Assembly: GCA_015711895.1 (NCBI GenBank)
Contig: MU158592.1
Coordinates: 1 to 7,950, forward strand
Direction: 5' to 3'
Source of the DNA: Candidatus Solincola tengchongensis
GTDB taxonomy: Bacteria > Actinomycetota > Geothermincolia > Geothermincolales > RBG-13-55-18
DNA: 7,950 nucleotides
The position numbers and the translations under genes are program-made. Below, in pieces: positions 1 through 5,643 of this stretch (positions are counted from its first letter, which is position 1; each line of letters starts with the position of its first letter). A model generated the notes under the pieces. The model was not told where the DNA came from, did no database searches, and saw nothing but the letters and a program-made list of their open reading frames with translations.

Positions 1-2
1 AG

Positions 3-185
3 GAGGAAGGACACCTCCCACCCGGCTTCGACTGCCGTGCTTACGCCCAGTTCGCGGTGAGCGCCATGGAGGGCGGGATAATGATGAGCAAGGTGACCCG
101 TGACCCGGGGCCCATGCGCAACAGCATCGCCCTCGTCTTGGAGCAGCTGCGCCTGCTCTCCGGCAAGGAACACAAGAGGAGGTAA
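3..185 (+). CDS. TetR-family transcriptional regulator, C-terminal fragment (5' end outside window)
   Basis: The frame is open from the window edge to a TAA at 183-185 and encodes about 60 residues, so only the C-terminal ligand-binding/dimerisation part is present. The tail contains a stretch reading SAMEGGIMMSKVTRDPGPMR, followed by a hydrophobic helix LVLEQLRLL and a basic end KEHKRR. A small-residue helix, then 'RDP-P-R', then a leucine-rich last helix is the usual ending of TetR C-terminal domains (established family knowledge). The DNA-binding helix-turn-helix lies upstream of the window and cannot be checked. The stop codon overlaps the Shine-Dalgarno site of the next gene, which points to co-transcription and translational coupling. 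The regulator may therefore control the ferredoxin gene and itself. Its ligand is unknown; many relatives sense acyl-CoAs or hydrophobic compounds. Confidence 0.72.
   Translation, partial: EEGHLPPGFDCRAYAQFAVSAMEGGIMMSKVTRDPGPMRNSIALVLEQLRLLSGKEHKRR
177..183 (+). promoter_or_regulatory. Shine-Dalgarno site of the ferredoxin gene, overlapping the TetR stop codon
   Basis: The sequence AGGAGGT ends on the first base of the TetR TAA stop and lies 7 bases before the ATG at 191. This geometry fixes the start of the downstream gene and suggests translational coupling between the two. Confidence 0.85.
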
Positions 186-190
186 ACTCG

Positions 191-1276
191 ATGTCCGAGG
201 AGATCTACGAGAAGTTGAGGGAGATCCTGGACCGCCACCCGGCGGGATGCCCGCCGTCGCCGGAGATAATGGAGATCCTCAAGACCTTCTTCACCCCCGA
301 GGAAGCGCGTGTGGCCCTGGGACTGGGATTCCGGCCCTTTCCCCTCGAGGAGGTCGCCCGGAGGGCGGGGGTGGATCCGGAGGAAGCGCGCGCCCGGCTG
401 GAATCCCTGGCGGATAAGGGAGTGGTCTTCGCCCGCGAGAAGGACGGGGTCTGGGGATACGCCCTGCTGCCGGTGATGCCCGGCATATTCGAGTTCCCCT
501 ACATGAAGGGCCTGGACCCGGAGACGAGGGAGAGGCTCACCCCTCTGTGGAAAAGCTACCTCCCAAAGCTCTCGCGGGAGTTCGGGACCCCGGAGGTCTC
601 CTTCTCCCGCATCGTTCCCATCCAAGAGGAGGTGGAGAGCCAGCCGGGGGTGCTCCCCTACGACAGGGTCTACGACATGATCGACAGGGCCAGGGTGGTG
701 GGCATCGCCCGCTGCGCTTGCCGGGAACTGGAGCAGAAATGCGACGCCCCCCGCGAGGCCTGCATGCTCTTCGACGAGACCTGCACCTACCTGGTGGAGC
801 GGGGCTTCGGACGCTACCTGACCAAGGAGGAGATGAAGGAGAAGCTGCGCGAGTTCGACCGCGCCGGGCTGGTGCACCAGATAAACAACGTCCAGGAGCG
901 GCTGACCTTCGTCTGCAACTGCTGCCCCTGCTGCTGTGGGCTTCTGCGCGCCTCCCTGGAATGGGGGAATCCCAACGTCTTCACCTCCTCGGGTTTCATC
1001 CCGGAGAACAACCCCGAGCTGTGCAACGGATGCGGGATATGCGCCGACGACAGGTGCCCGGTGGGGGCCGTGAGGATCGAGGAGGAGCGGGCTGTGGTGG
1101 ACGAATCCCGCTGCATCGGGTGCGGCCTCTGCGTCACCGGTTGCCCCAACCGGGCCATGAGCCTGAAAAAGAAGGTGGAGACGGCGGCTCCTCCCCCCAC
1201 CACGGCGGAGATGGGCATGCGCATCCTGCAGCAGAAGGGGAAGCTGGAGAGGTTCCTGGAGCTCCTCAACCCCTGA
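191..1276 (+). CDS. Winged-helix, cysteine-rich 2x[4Fe-4S] ferredoxin-domain protein
   Basis: The protein has 361 aa and three visible parts. Residues ~25-95 look like a winged helix: a segment PLEEVARRAGVDPEEARARL (51-70), then a strand-like turn with VVFAREKDGVWGY. Residues ~165-255 form a cysteine-rich middle with C175, C177, C184, C191, C198 and a dense group C242, C244, C245, C247, C248, C249. Residues 278-318 form a bacterial-type ferredoxin domain. Its first cluster motif is C278-x2-C281-x2-C284-x4-C289-P; its second is the standard C308-x2-C311-x2-C314-x3-C318-P. No signal peptide or membrane helix is seen, so it is likely cytoplasmic. The family is usually annotated only as 4Fe-4S binding protein. 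A role in electron transfer or redox sensing is inference. It starts 5 bases after the TetR stop, with AGGAGGT in front. The chemistry of the middle cysteines is unknown. Confidence 0.88.
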   Translation: MSEEIYEKLREILDRHPAGCPPSPEIMEILKTFFTPEEARVALGLGFRPFPLEEVARRAGVDPEEARARLESLADKGVVFAREKDGVWGYALLPVMPGIFEFPYMKGLDPETRERLTPLWKSYLPKLSREFGTPEVSFSRIVPIQEEVESQPGVLPYDRVYDMIDRARVVGIARCACRELEQKCDAPREACMLFDETCTYLVERGFGRYLTKEEMKEKLREFDRAGLVHQINNVQERLTFVCNCCPCCCGLLRASLEWGNPNVFTSSGFIPENNPELCNGCGICADDRCPVGAVRIEEERAVVDESRCIGCGLCVTGCPNRAMSLKKKVETAAPPPTTAEMGMRILQQKGKLERFLELLNP

Positions 1277-1620
1277 CGAAGGCGCGGGTACCGGGAACGA
1301 ATCCCGGCGTTCCTTCCCGGACCCGGAAGGGCCGCGGCCCCATCCGGGGATGTTCTTCAGGAAACAACGAACATGGACGGGCCGGGGAGGAAATCAAACG
1401 CCCATAACCACAGACCTGGGCGGTCGGGGAGCAATGTGCGCTCGGCAGCAGCGTAAAGAGGAGACGGTGGGCGATGATATGGGAAAATCGCAGCCCGGAA
1501 CCCTCAGGAAAGCTTTCCCGGCCGCCTCACCGGAGGGATGCCCCGGGTCGGGCAGGGTGTTCCGCCTCGGCCGCGGGAGGGTCCTTATCCCCGCCTTATG
1601 ACCCGGGGCCCCTAATGTGA
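1277..1620. other. Gene-free convergent spacer with GC-rich hairpins
   Basis: This 344-base spacer lies between the 3' ends of two convergent genes. It contains several short inverted repeats near the ferredoxin stop, listed separately as a possible terminator. An open frame at 1350-1601 has no ribosome-binding site and a composition typical of noncoding GC-rich DNA, so I do not call it a gene. I recognise no RNA gene or repeat in the remainder. Confidence 0.6.
1291..1340 (+). terminator. Cluster of three hairpins after the ferredoxin gene, possible terminator
   Basis: Three inverted repeats occur in series, starting 15 bases after the stop. The first is CCGGGA-N5-TCCCGG (1291-1307). The second is CCTTCC-N7-GGAAGG (1312-1330). 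The third is the perfect 12-base palindrome GGGCCGCGGCCC (1329-1340), which shares two bases with the second. No U-tract follows, so this is not a classical intrinsic terminator. It may slow polymerase or protect the 3' end. Confidence 0.4.
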
Positions 1621-3306
1621 TCAGTTGGCCATGACCGGGGCGCCGCTCCGGGCTATGGCCTGCAGCTTCTCGCTGAGGTAGAGTTCGCGGCAGAGGAAAC
1701 GCCTCTTCTTCCCGCTGGAGGTCTTGGGCAGGGTCCCCGCCGGGACCAGGACGACCTCGCGCACGGGAACCCCGATCTCCTCGCGCACCAGGGAGGACAC
1801 GGCGCGGGCCGTCTCCAGGGCCGCCTGCGGGCAGGAGAGGCGGGTCTCGCCCACCAGCACCAGCCTTTCCCGCCCTCTCCGGGTGGTCACCCCGAAGGCC
1901 ACCGCGTTGCCTTTGCGCACGCCCTCCACGCGCTCGGCGCAGCGTTCCACGTCCTCCGGGAAGAGGTTTCGACCCCCGATGATGACCATGTCCTTGATCC
2001 GTCCCACCAGGAAAAGGTCCCCGCCGGCCAGGTAACCCAGATCCCCGGTGTGCAGCCAGCCGCCCCTGAGGGCTTCCGCGGTGGCCGCGGCATCCCCCCA
2101 GTAGCCCTGCATGAGGGAGGGGCCGCGCACGCACACCTCCCCCACCTCACGCTCCCCCGCCGTGGTGCCGTCCTCCCTGACGATGCGCACCTCTAGACCC
2201 CGGAGGGGCCGCCCCAGGGAGACCATGCAGCGCGCGTCCGCACTATCGGGAGGACAGGGGACCGCCTCCTTCCGCTCCTCGATTCCCCTCCTGGAAACGT
2301 GATCCTTGCGGTAGACCGTGCCGGGCTCCGGGAAGGTCACCGCCAACGTTGCCTCGGCCAGCCCGTAGACCGGATAGGGGACCTCCGGCCCGAGGCCGTA
2401 TCCCGCGCCGGCCTCCACCAGGTCGTCCAGGACCTGGGGGTCGATGGGCTCCGCCCCGTTGAGGGCTAGGCGCAGGGATGAGAGGTCGGTGCCCTCCAGC
2501 CCCCCGGATCGGAGCACACGCGTGGAGAGGGCATAGGCGAAATTGGGCCCTCCGGTGATGGTGGCACGGTACTCCCCGCAAGCCCGGAGCCAGAGCGAGG
2601 GATCGGCCACGAAGCGCTGGGGCGACATGAGCACCAGGCTGCATCCCGCCCCCAGGGCGGTGATCATGAAACCGATGAGCCCCATATCGTGGTATAGGGG
2701 CATCCAGGAGACCACCGTATCCCGGGGGCACGCGCCCACCTTCTCGGCGATGGCCCGTGCGTTGGCCAGTATGTTCCCGTGGGTGAGGATGACCCCTCGG
2801 GGCTCACTGGTGGAACCGGAGGTGAACTGGATCAGGGCCACGTCCCCTTTTCCCCTCGGAACGGGAGAGGCCTCCTCACCTGCAGGGAGGTCCTCCATGG
2901 CCACCAGGCGGAAACCCCCGCCCAGGTCCGAGACCAGGGGGAGGAAGGCGCCGGGGAGGGCCAGCACTTCCGCTCCCACCTTCTCCAGCCTCCGCCTGCT
3001 CTGCTCCATGAAGGAGGAGGGTTCCACGGCGCGCATGGGTAGGGGCAGGGGCACGGCCACCGCACCGGCGGCCCAGCATCCCAGGAAGGTGAGCACGGCA
3101 TGAGGGGTGGTCTGGGCCATGATGCCCACCCGGTCCCCGGGCCTCACTCCCAGCCCGGCCAGCCCCGCCGCCACACGCAAGGCCTCGCGCACGAGTTCGC
3201 GAGGCGAGAAGACACGTTCCCCGTCCTCCTCGAGTATGATCAAGCCCCGCCTGGAGCGCTCTACGCCCGATACGATCCCTTCCCAGACATTGCTCGCTTT
3301 CCTCAT
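1621..3306 (-). CDS. Fatty acyl-AMP ligase-like adenylate-forming enzyme
   Basis: The 561-aa protein belongs to the ANL superfamily (acyl-CoA synthetases, FAALs, NRPS adenylation domains). Motifs in order: the phosphate loop TSGSTSEPRG (162-171), SWMPLYHDMGLIG (200-212), GGPNFAYAL (252-260), NGAEPI (283-288), YGLAEAT (314-320), HTGDLGYL (419-426), GRIKDMVIIGGRN (435-447), and the C-terminal PKTSSGKKRR with the probable catalytic Lys at 533. The YHDMGLIG, PNFAY and GRIKD...GRN forms are those of fatty acyl-AMP ligases, which activate an acid with ATP and pass the acyl group to a carrier protein. A CoA-ligase activity cannot be excluded by eye. The start at 3306 follows AGGAGGT; the frame stays open 76 codons upstream, but that extension is low-complexity and has no motif. 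No acyl carrier protein or polyketide gene is next door. The enzyme is complete, with all core motifs intact, and is likely cytoplasmic. Confidence 0.88.
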   Translation of the reverse strand: MRKASNVWEGIVSGVERSRRGLIILEEDGERVFSPRELVREALRVAAGLAGLGVRPGDRVGIMAQTTPHAVLTFLGCWAAGAVAVPLPLPMRAVEPSSFMEQSRRRLEKVGAEVLALPGAFLPLVSDLGGGFRLVAMEDLPAGEEASPVPRGKGDVALIQFTSGSTSEPRGVILTHGNILANARAIAEKVGACPRDTVVSWMPLYHDMGLIGFMITALGAGCSLVLMSPQRFVADPSLWLRACGEYRATITGGPNFAYALSTRVLRSGGLEGTDLSSLRLALNGAEPIDPQVLDDLVEAGAGYGLGPEVPYPVYGLAEATLAVTFPEPGTVYRKDHVSRRGIEERKEAVPCPPDSADARCMVSLGRPLRGLEVRIVREDGTTAGEREVGEVCVRGPSLMQGYWGDAAATAEALRGGWLHTGDLGYLAGGDLFLVGRIKDMVIIGGRNLFPEDVERCAERVEGVRKGNAVAFGVTTRRGRERLVLVGETRLSCPQAALETARAVSSLVREEIGVPVREVVLVPAGTLPKTSSGKKRRFLCRELYLSEKLQAIARSGAPVMAN

Positions 3307-3310
3307 AGGC

Positions 3311-3317
3311 ACCTCCT
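3311..3317 (-). promoter_or_regulatory. Shine-Dalgarno site that fixes the ligase start
   Basis: On the - strand AGGAGGT lies 4 bases before the ATG at 3306. It decides for this start over the ATG 76 codons upstream (3534). Confidence 0.85.
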
Positions 3318-3333
3318 CCCTCTTCCGCGAGCG

Positions 3334-3352
3334 CGGCGGGCTTAGGCCGCCG
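3334..3352 (-). other. Hairpin just upstream of the ligase ribosome-binding site
   Basis: CGGCGG (3334-3339) and CCGCCG (3347-3352) are perfect inverted repeats around a 7-base loop, 17 bases upstream of the Shine-Dalgarno site. The hairpin would sit in the 5' leader of the ligase mRNA. A GC-rich stem of this size can arise by chance here. Confidence 0.3.
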
Positions 3353-3579
3353 CCTTCCCCTTCACCACAGGCCACATGCGTACAGAGGACGAAACGGCGA
3401 ATCGGGGCGGGTTCCCGTCCCGCGTGTGCCGCGCATCTCCCGAGGCCGCCCACGCCTCCCAAGTGTCCCGCTCCGGCACCATCCATGCCGGAGAGAGTAA
3501 ACGGATCGCTTTTCGCCGCCCATCCTTCGACCAAGTAAACACGCGGGGCGGCACATGGTTACCGAAAACGCCCATTTTC

Positions 3580-3600
3580 CTAATTCGAGACACCGAATAG
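3580..3600. promoter_or_regulatory. Operator-like inverted repeat
   Basis: CT-a-ATTCG (3580-3587) and CGAATAG (3594-3600) form an inverted repeat with a 6-base centre and one extra A in the left arm. Size and symmetry fit a dimeric repressor site such as a TetR operator, but no second matching copy was found, and the TetR fragment lies over 3 kb away. Confidence 0.22.
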
Positions 3601-3627
3601 CAGGGGCACTGGAGGGCCGATTCCCGC

Positions 3628-3642
3628 CTGATACCTAATCAG
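3628..3642. promoter_or_regulatory. Operator-like inverted repeat CTGAT-N5-ATCAG
   Basis: CTGAT (3628-3632) and ATCAG (3638-3642) are perfect inverted repeats with a 5-base centre. Five-base arms are weak evidence; the interest is only that it lies in the AT-richer regulatory spacer, about 90 bases before a candidate promoter. Confidence 0.2.
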
Positions 3643-3731
3643 ATGATCCTGACTGCTCCATGTCGGGTTCGGTAATGCGACGCATGGTCAGGCGAGGTTG
3701 GACTCGAGCAGAGCGGTAAACCGGTCGCATT

Positions 3732-3762
3732 GGGACAAGGAGAACCATAGCGGTGTTAGAAT
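3732..3762 (+). promoter_or_regulatory. Candidate sigma-70-type promoter pointing to the SDR
   Basis: The -10-like TAGAAT (3757-3762) matches the consensus at five of six positions. A -35-like GGGACA (3732-3737) matches at four of six. The 19-base spacer is longer than the usual 17, which weakens the call. Transcription would start near 3769 and give a leader of about 350 bases before the SDR start codon, covering both structured elements described below. Confidence 0.3.
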
Positions 3763-3773
3763 AGGTTTCCGGA

Positions 3774-3867
3774 GGGAGGAAAGTCCAGGGGGGCGATTGC
3801 ACGGAATCGATCCCAGCGAACGCGGCCATGCGTGCCGCGATAACGGTTCCCACGAAGAATTCCTCCC
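3774..3867 (+). ncRNA. Possible three-way-junction RNA element in the SDR leader
   Basis: A closing helix GGGAGGAA (3774-3781) pairs perfectly with TTCCTCCC (3860-3867). It encloses two local hairpins. The first is CGATT/AATCG (3794-3798 with 3805-3809), extended by GGG/CCC (3791-3793 with 3812-3814) across a 2-base bulge. The second is CGCGGC/GCCGCG (3821-3826 with 3834-3839, 7-base loop). The element begins a few bases after the predicted transcription start. I do not recognise it as a known riboswitch. Pairing was found by eye without an energy calculation or covariation, so this is a hypothesis. Confidence 0.25.
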
Positions 3868-3958
3868 CGAACCTCGAAAATACCGTAGCCCAAAACCGGG
3901 CATGATGGATGGCGTTACCTGTTCGTATCTGAAGAGATTCCATGGAGAGATGCAACGA

Positions 3959-4016
3959 TTCAAGGCGAGGGAGAGGAGGGTCCGCACGGCCTCGGGCCAT
4001 CCTCTTCTCCCTTGAA
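3959..4016 (+). other. Long imperfect inverted repeat (hairpin) in the SDR leader
   Basis: GGGAGAGGAGG (3969-3979) pairs with CCTCTTCTCCC (4001-4011) over 11 positions with a single G-U. After a 5-base bulge, TTCAA (3959-3963) pairs with TTGAA (4012-4016). The loop can form a small inner stem GGCC-TCG-GGCC (3988-3998). Sixteen pairs make this the longest hairpin I found in the window. No U-tract follows on either strand, so it is not a standard terminator. An attenuator, RNA-processing site or remnant of an inserted repeat is possible. Confidence 0.5.
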
Positions 4017-4047
4017 GGAAGGCATTTGAGAGCGGAGAAGATATGTC

Positions 4048-4068
4048 TTTCGTCCCCAACGGGCGAAG
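4048..4068 (+). other. Small hairpin near the SDR ribosome-binding site, with an alternative pairing
   Basis: TTCGTCC (4049-4055) pairs with GGGCGAA (4061-4067) with one G-U and a 5-base loop; 4048 and 4068 add a second G-U. The segment GTCCCC (4052-4057) can instead pair with GGGGAC (4084-4089), and the two pairings exclude each other. Neither covers the Shine-Dalgarno site at 4106-4112. Confidence 0.25.
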
Positions 4069-4117
4069 CTCGTGAAGAATCGCGGGGACATGGAAAAAGA
4101 GAGGAGGGAGGTCGAAC

Positions 4118-4930
4118 ATGGAACTCCGGGGAAAGGTGGTGCTGGTCACCGGCGCGGCGCGGGGGATGGGAAGGTTGCACGCCGAGAACTTCTGCCGGGA
4201 AGGCGCACGGGTGGTGATGACCGACGTGGACGAGGCGGAGCTCAACCGGGCAGCCGGAGAGCTCCGGGATCGCGGATACCAGGTGCACGCCTACGCCTTC
4301 GACGTCTCCGACCGGGAGGCCTGCTTCCGGACCGCGGAGAGGGTCCGGGAGGAGGTGGGGCCGGTGGACGTCCTGGTGAACAACGCGGGGATAACCGACT
4401 GCCGAGCGGTGCTGGACCTCCCGGAGCGCTCCGTGCGCCGCATGATGGAGGTCAACTACTTCGGGTATGTGTGGATGATGCAAGCCCTGGTACCCGACAT
4501 GGTGCGGCGGGGAAGCGGCCACGTGGTCAACGTGTGCTCCGTGGCCGGCAAAACGGGCACGGCCAAGATGGGCGGTTACTGCGCCACCAAGTTCGCGGAC
4601 ATCGGCATCACCGACGCCATACGGCAGGAGTTGCGGGGCAGCGGGGTGAGCTTCACCATCGTCAATCCCGGGTACGTGGCCACGGGGATGTTCGAGGGGG
4701 CCAAGGTTCCCTTCATCACCCGCTGGCAGGACCCGGGCAAGGTGTCTGAGGCGCTCGTGGAGGCGGTGAAGAGGAACCGGGCCGAGATTTGCGTGCCCCG
4801 CTTCAACGTGCGGCTGGTGGCCTTCCTCAGGGGGCTCTGCCTCCCGAAGCTCCTGGACTTCCTCTTCCACCTCCTGAGCGTGGACCGCTCCATGGACACC
4901 TGGAAGGAGGACCGCGGCCGCCCCTTCTGA
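4118..4930 (+). CDS. Short-chain dehydrogenase/reductase (SDR), SDR16C/HSD17B-like
   Basis: This 270-aa classical SDR is NAD(P)-dependent and interconverts an alcohol and a ketone or aldehyde. The cofactor motif TGAARGMG is at 11-18. An acidic residue, D36, ends the second strand (VVMTDVDE), which usually favours NAD over NADP. Other motifs are FDVSD (61-65), NNAG (88-91), and the catalytic tetrad N113, S141, Y154 and K158 (YCATK), followed by NPG (183-185). All key residues are present. The tail (about 227-261) contains a hydrophobic stretch around LPKLLDFLFHLL, then VDRSMD. This resembles SDRs near retinol and 17-beta-hydroxysteroid dehydrogenases and suggests a lipid-like substrate or peripheral membrane binding (inference). 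The start follows GGGAGGT at 4106-4112, 5 bases upstream. It is divergent from the FAAL-like ligase, so a shared lipid pathway is possible but unproven. Confidence 0.9.
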   Translation: MELRGKVVLVTGAARGMGRLHAENFCREGARVVMTDVDEAELNRAAGELRDRGYQVHAYAFDVSDREACFRTAERVREEVGPVDVLVNNAGITDCRAVLDLPERSVRRMMEVNYFGYVWMMQALVPDMVRRGSGHVVNVCSVAGKTGTAKMGGYCATKFADIGITDAIRQELRGSGVSFTIVNPGYVATGMFEGAKVPFITRWQDPGKVSEALVEAVKRNRAEICVPRFNVRLVAFLRGLCLPKLLDFLFHLLSVDRSMDTWKEDRGRPF

Positions 4931-4950
4931 GAGGGAGCCTACCACCCTCT
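4930..4950. terminator. Weak hairpin between convergent SDR and DUF6125-like genes
   Basis: AGAGGG (4930-4935) and CCCTCT (4945-4950) are inverted repeats around a 9-base loop, starting on the last base of the SDR stop. The gap between the two convergent genes is only 44 bases, so some shared end signal is expected here. No U-tract is present. Confidence 0.3.
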
Positions 4951-4974
4951 TACGGCGCCACGCTCCGGGACGGC

Positions 4975-5466
4975 TCACCTCCTGCGGATGACCCATTCGC
5001 AGAAGGAGTCGCCGCGGGGGAGGGAGGCGGTGATCTCGAAGTCCAGGGAGGGGTCCACGGCCTCGAGCCAGTGGCGGAAGATGGTGTTGTCGATGTCCTC
5101 GCAGGGCACCACCCTCTCCCGGCCCGCCCTCTTCAGGTTCTCCCACCAGGAACAGCGGGTCACCCTGAACAGGACCTCCCCGCCGCGCACCTCACCCCTG
5201 CACTCCGTGCCGTCGATACGGCAGATGTTCTCCATGAGGAAGTTCACCATCTCCAGGTCCGGAGGCGGCCCTGAGGTGAGGTCCAGGCCCAGCATGCGCG
5301 CCATGCGCTTGAGGACCACGAGCCCGTATTTCTTCCACACCTCGAGGTCCAGCTCAAGGGCGGCCTCGAAACCGTATGCCGACTCCACCTCCAGGAACCA
5401 CAAGCCGTCGATGGCCGTGAGGGCGCCCAGGCGCAGTTCCTCCAATTGCCGCGGTGTCAATTCCAT
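4975..5466 (-). CDS. DUF6125-like / ATC-hydrolase-like small protein
   Basis: The protein has 163 aa, with no signal peptide or membrane helix. The N-terminal half has the pattern DGLWFLEVESAYGFEAALEL (20-39) followed by DLEVWKKYG and a run of basic/hydrophobic helix. From memory this resembles the uncharacterised DUF6125 proteins and the related L-2-amino-thiazoline-4-carboxylic acid hydrolase-like family; I could not search to confirm. The second half has C82, C89, C105, C122 and C156, with RCSWWENL (104-111), PCEDIDN (121-127) and a C-terminal GDSFCEWVIRR. The spaced cysteines and the final 'GD-x2-C' strand suggest ligand or metal binding, but no activity can be assigned. The start at 5466 is chosen because GGAGGGT precedes it; the frame is open 27 codons further upstream without a better ribosome-binding site. 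It lies downstream of the DUF169 gene on the same strand, 177 bases apart. Confidence 0.72.
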   Translation of the reverse strand: MELTPRQLEELRLGALTAIDGLWFLEVESAYGFEAALELDLEVWKKYGLVVLKRMARMLGLDLTSGPPPDLEMVNFLMENICRIDGTECRGEVRGGEVLFRVTRCSWWENLKRAGRERVVPCEDIDNTIFRHWLEAVDPSLDFEITASLPRGDSFCEWVIRRR

Positions 5467-5470
5467 GCCC

Positions 5471-5477
5471 ACCCTCC
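5471..5477 (-). promoter_or_regulatory. Shine-Dalgarno site that fixes the DUF6125-like start
   Basis: GGAGGGT on the - strand lies 4 bases before the ATG at 5466 and decides for the 163-aa form over a longer reading starting at 5547. Confidence 0.6.
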
Positions 5478-5587
5478 GTTTCCTTCCCGGCATCCCGCAC
5501 TGTGGAGATCCCCGCGGTACCCCTTCTCTCCCCTCACCGCTCCACACGCCGCATGCTCCCCCCTCCCGGCTCGCTCCCGGGCGAGGT

Positions 5588-5623
5588 ACCGGGGTTCTCG
5601 GGACCCGGTGGCTGCGGCGCAGC
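5588..5623 (-). terminator. Tandem GC-rich hairpins after the DUF169 gene
   Basis: Two inverted repeats lie 20-56 bases after the DUF169 stop on the - strand: GCTGC-GGC-GCAGC (5611-5623) and ACCGGG-N10-CCCGGT (5588-5609). An 11-base direct repeat, TACCGGGGTTC, occurs at 5587-5597 and 5635-5645, the second copy running into the stop codon. No U-tract follows, so read-through into the next gene remains possible. Confidence 0.35.
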
Positions 5624-5643
5624 GGCCGGGGCTCTACCGGGGT

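Larger units (their letters stand above)
3307..4117. other. 811-base gene-free divergent spacer with a GC dip
   Basis: This spacer separates the divergent ligase (- strand) and SDR (+ strand) starts. Lines 3721, 3841 and 3901 have 33, 32 and 26 G/C per 60 bases, against 42 in an SDR line I counted, so the composition clearly falls. Open frames crossing the spacer (for example 3698-4015 on +) show no recognisable protein, no ribosome-binding site and no domain-like pattern. The spacer contains palindromic sites (3580-3600, 3628-3642), a candidate + strand promoter (3732-3762), a possible folded RNA element (3774-3867) and a long hairpin (3959-4016). It also contains a 7-base direct repeat, AGTAAAC, at 3496-3502 and 3534-3540. 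It may be a long regulatory region or a decayed former gene. Confidence 0.6.

Noticed and set aside
41..877. 278-codon open frame antisense to the TetR and ferredoxin genes
   Set aside because: A shadow of the ferredoxin gene, which has clear cysteine motifs and a ribosome-binding site on the + strand.
1350..1601. 83-codon + strand open frame in the convergent spacer
   Set aside because: No ribosome-binding site, no recognisable domain, and it overlaps hairpin-rich noncoding sequence.
3307..3534. 76-codon N-terminal extension of the ligase
   Set aside because: Low-complexity sequence with no motif; the strong AGGAGGT site supports the start at 3306.
3770..3785. String CGGAGGGAGGAAAGTCC resembling the conserved GAGGAAAGTCC core of RNase P RNA
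   Set aside because: None of the other conserved RNase P blocks, such as the ACAGAA...GGCTTA 3' region, is found downstream, so this is probably coincidence.
3769..3900. Cobalamin or molybdenum-cofactor riboswitch
   Set aside because: The conserved boxes of these classes are not present, and the downstream SDR is not a typical target.
3698..4015. 105-codon + strand open frame in the divergent spacer
   Set aside because: No ribosome-binding site and no protein-like pattern, and it crosses both predicted RNA structures. A decayed gene cannot be fully excluded.
3635..5146. 503-codon open frame antisense to the SDR
   Set aside because: It covers the opposite strand of a clearly recognised SDR. 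Its His/Pro/Arg-rich composition is what antisense of high-GC coding DNA produces.
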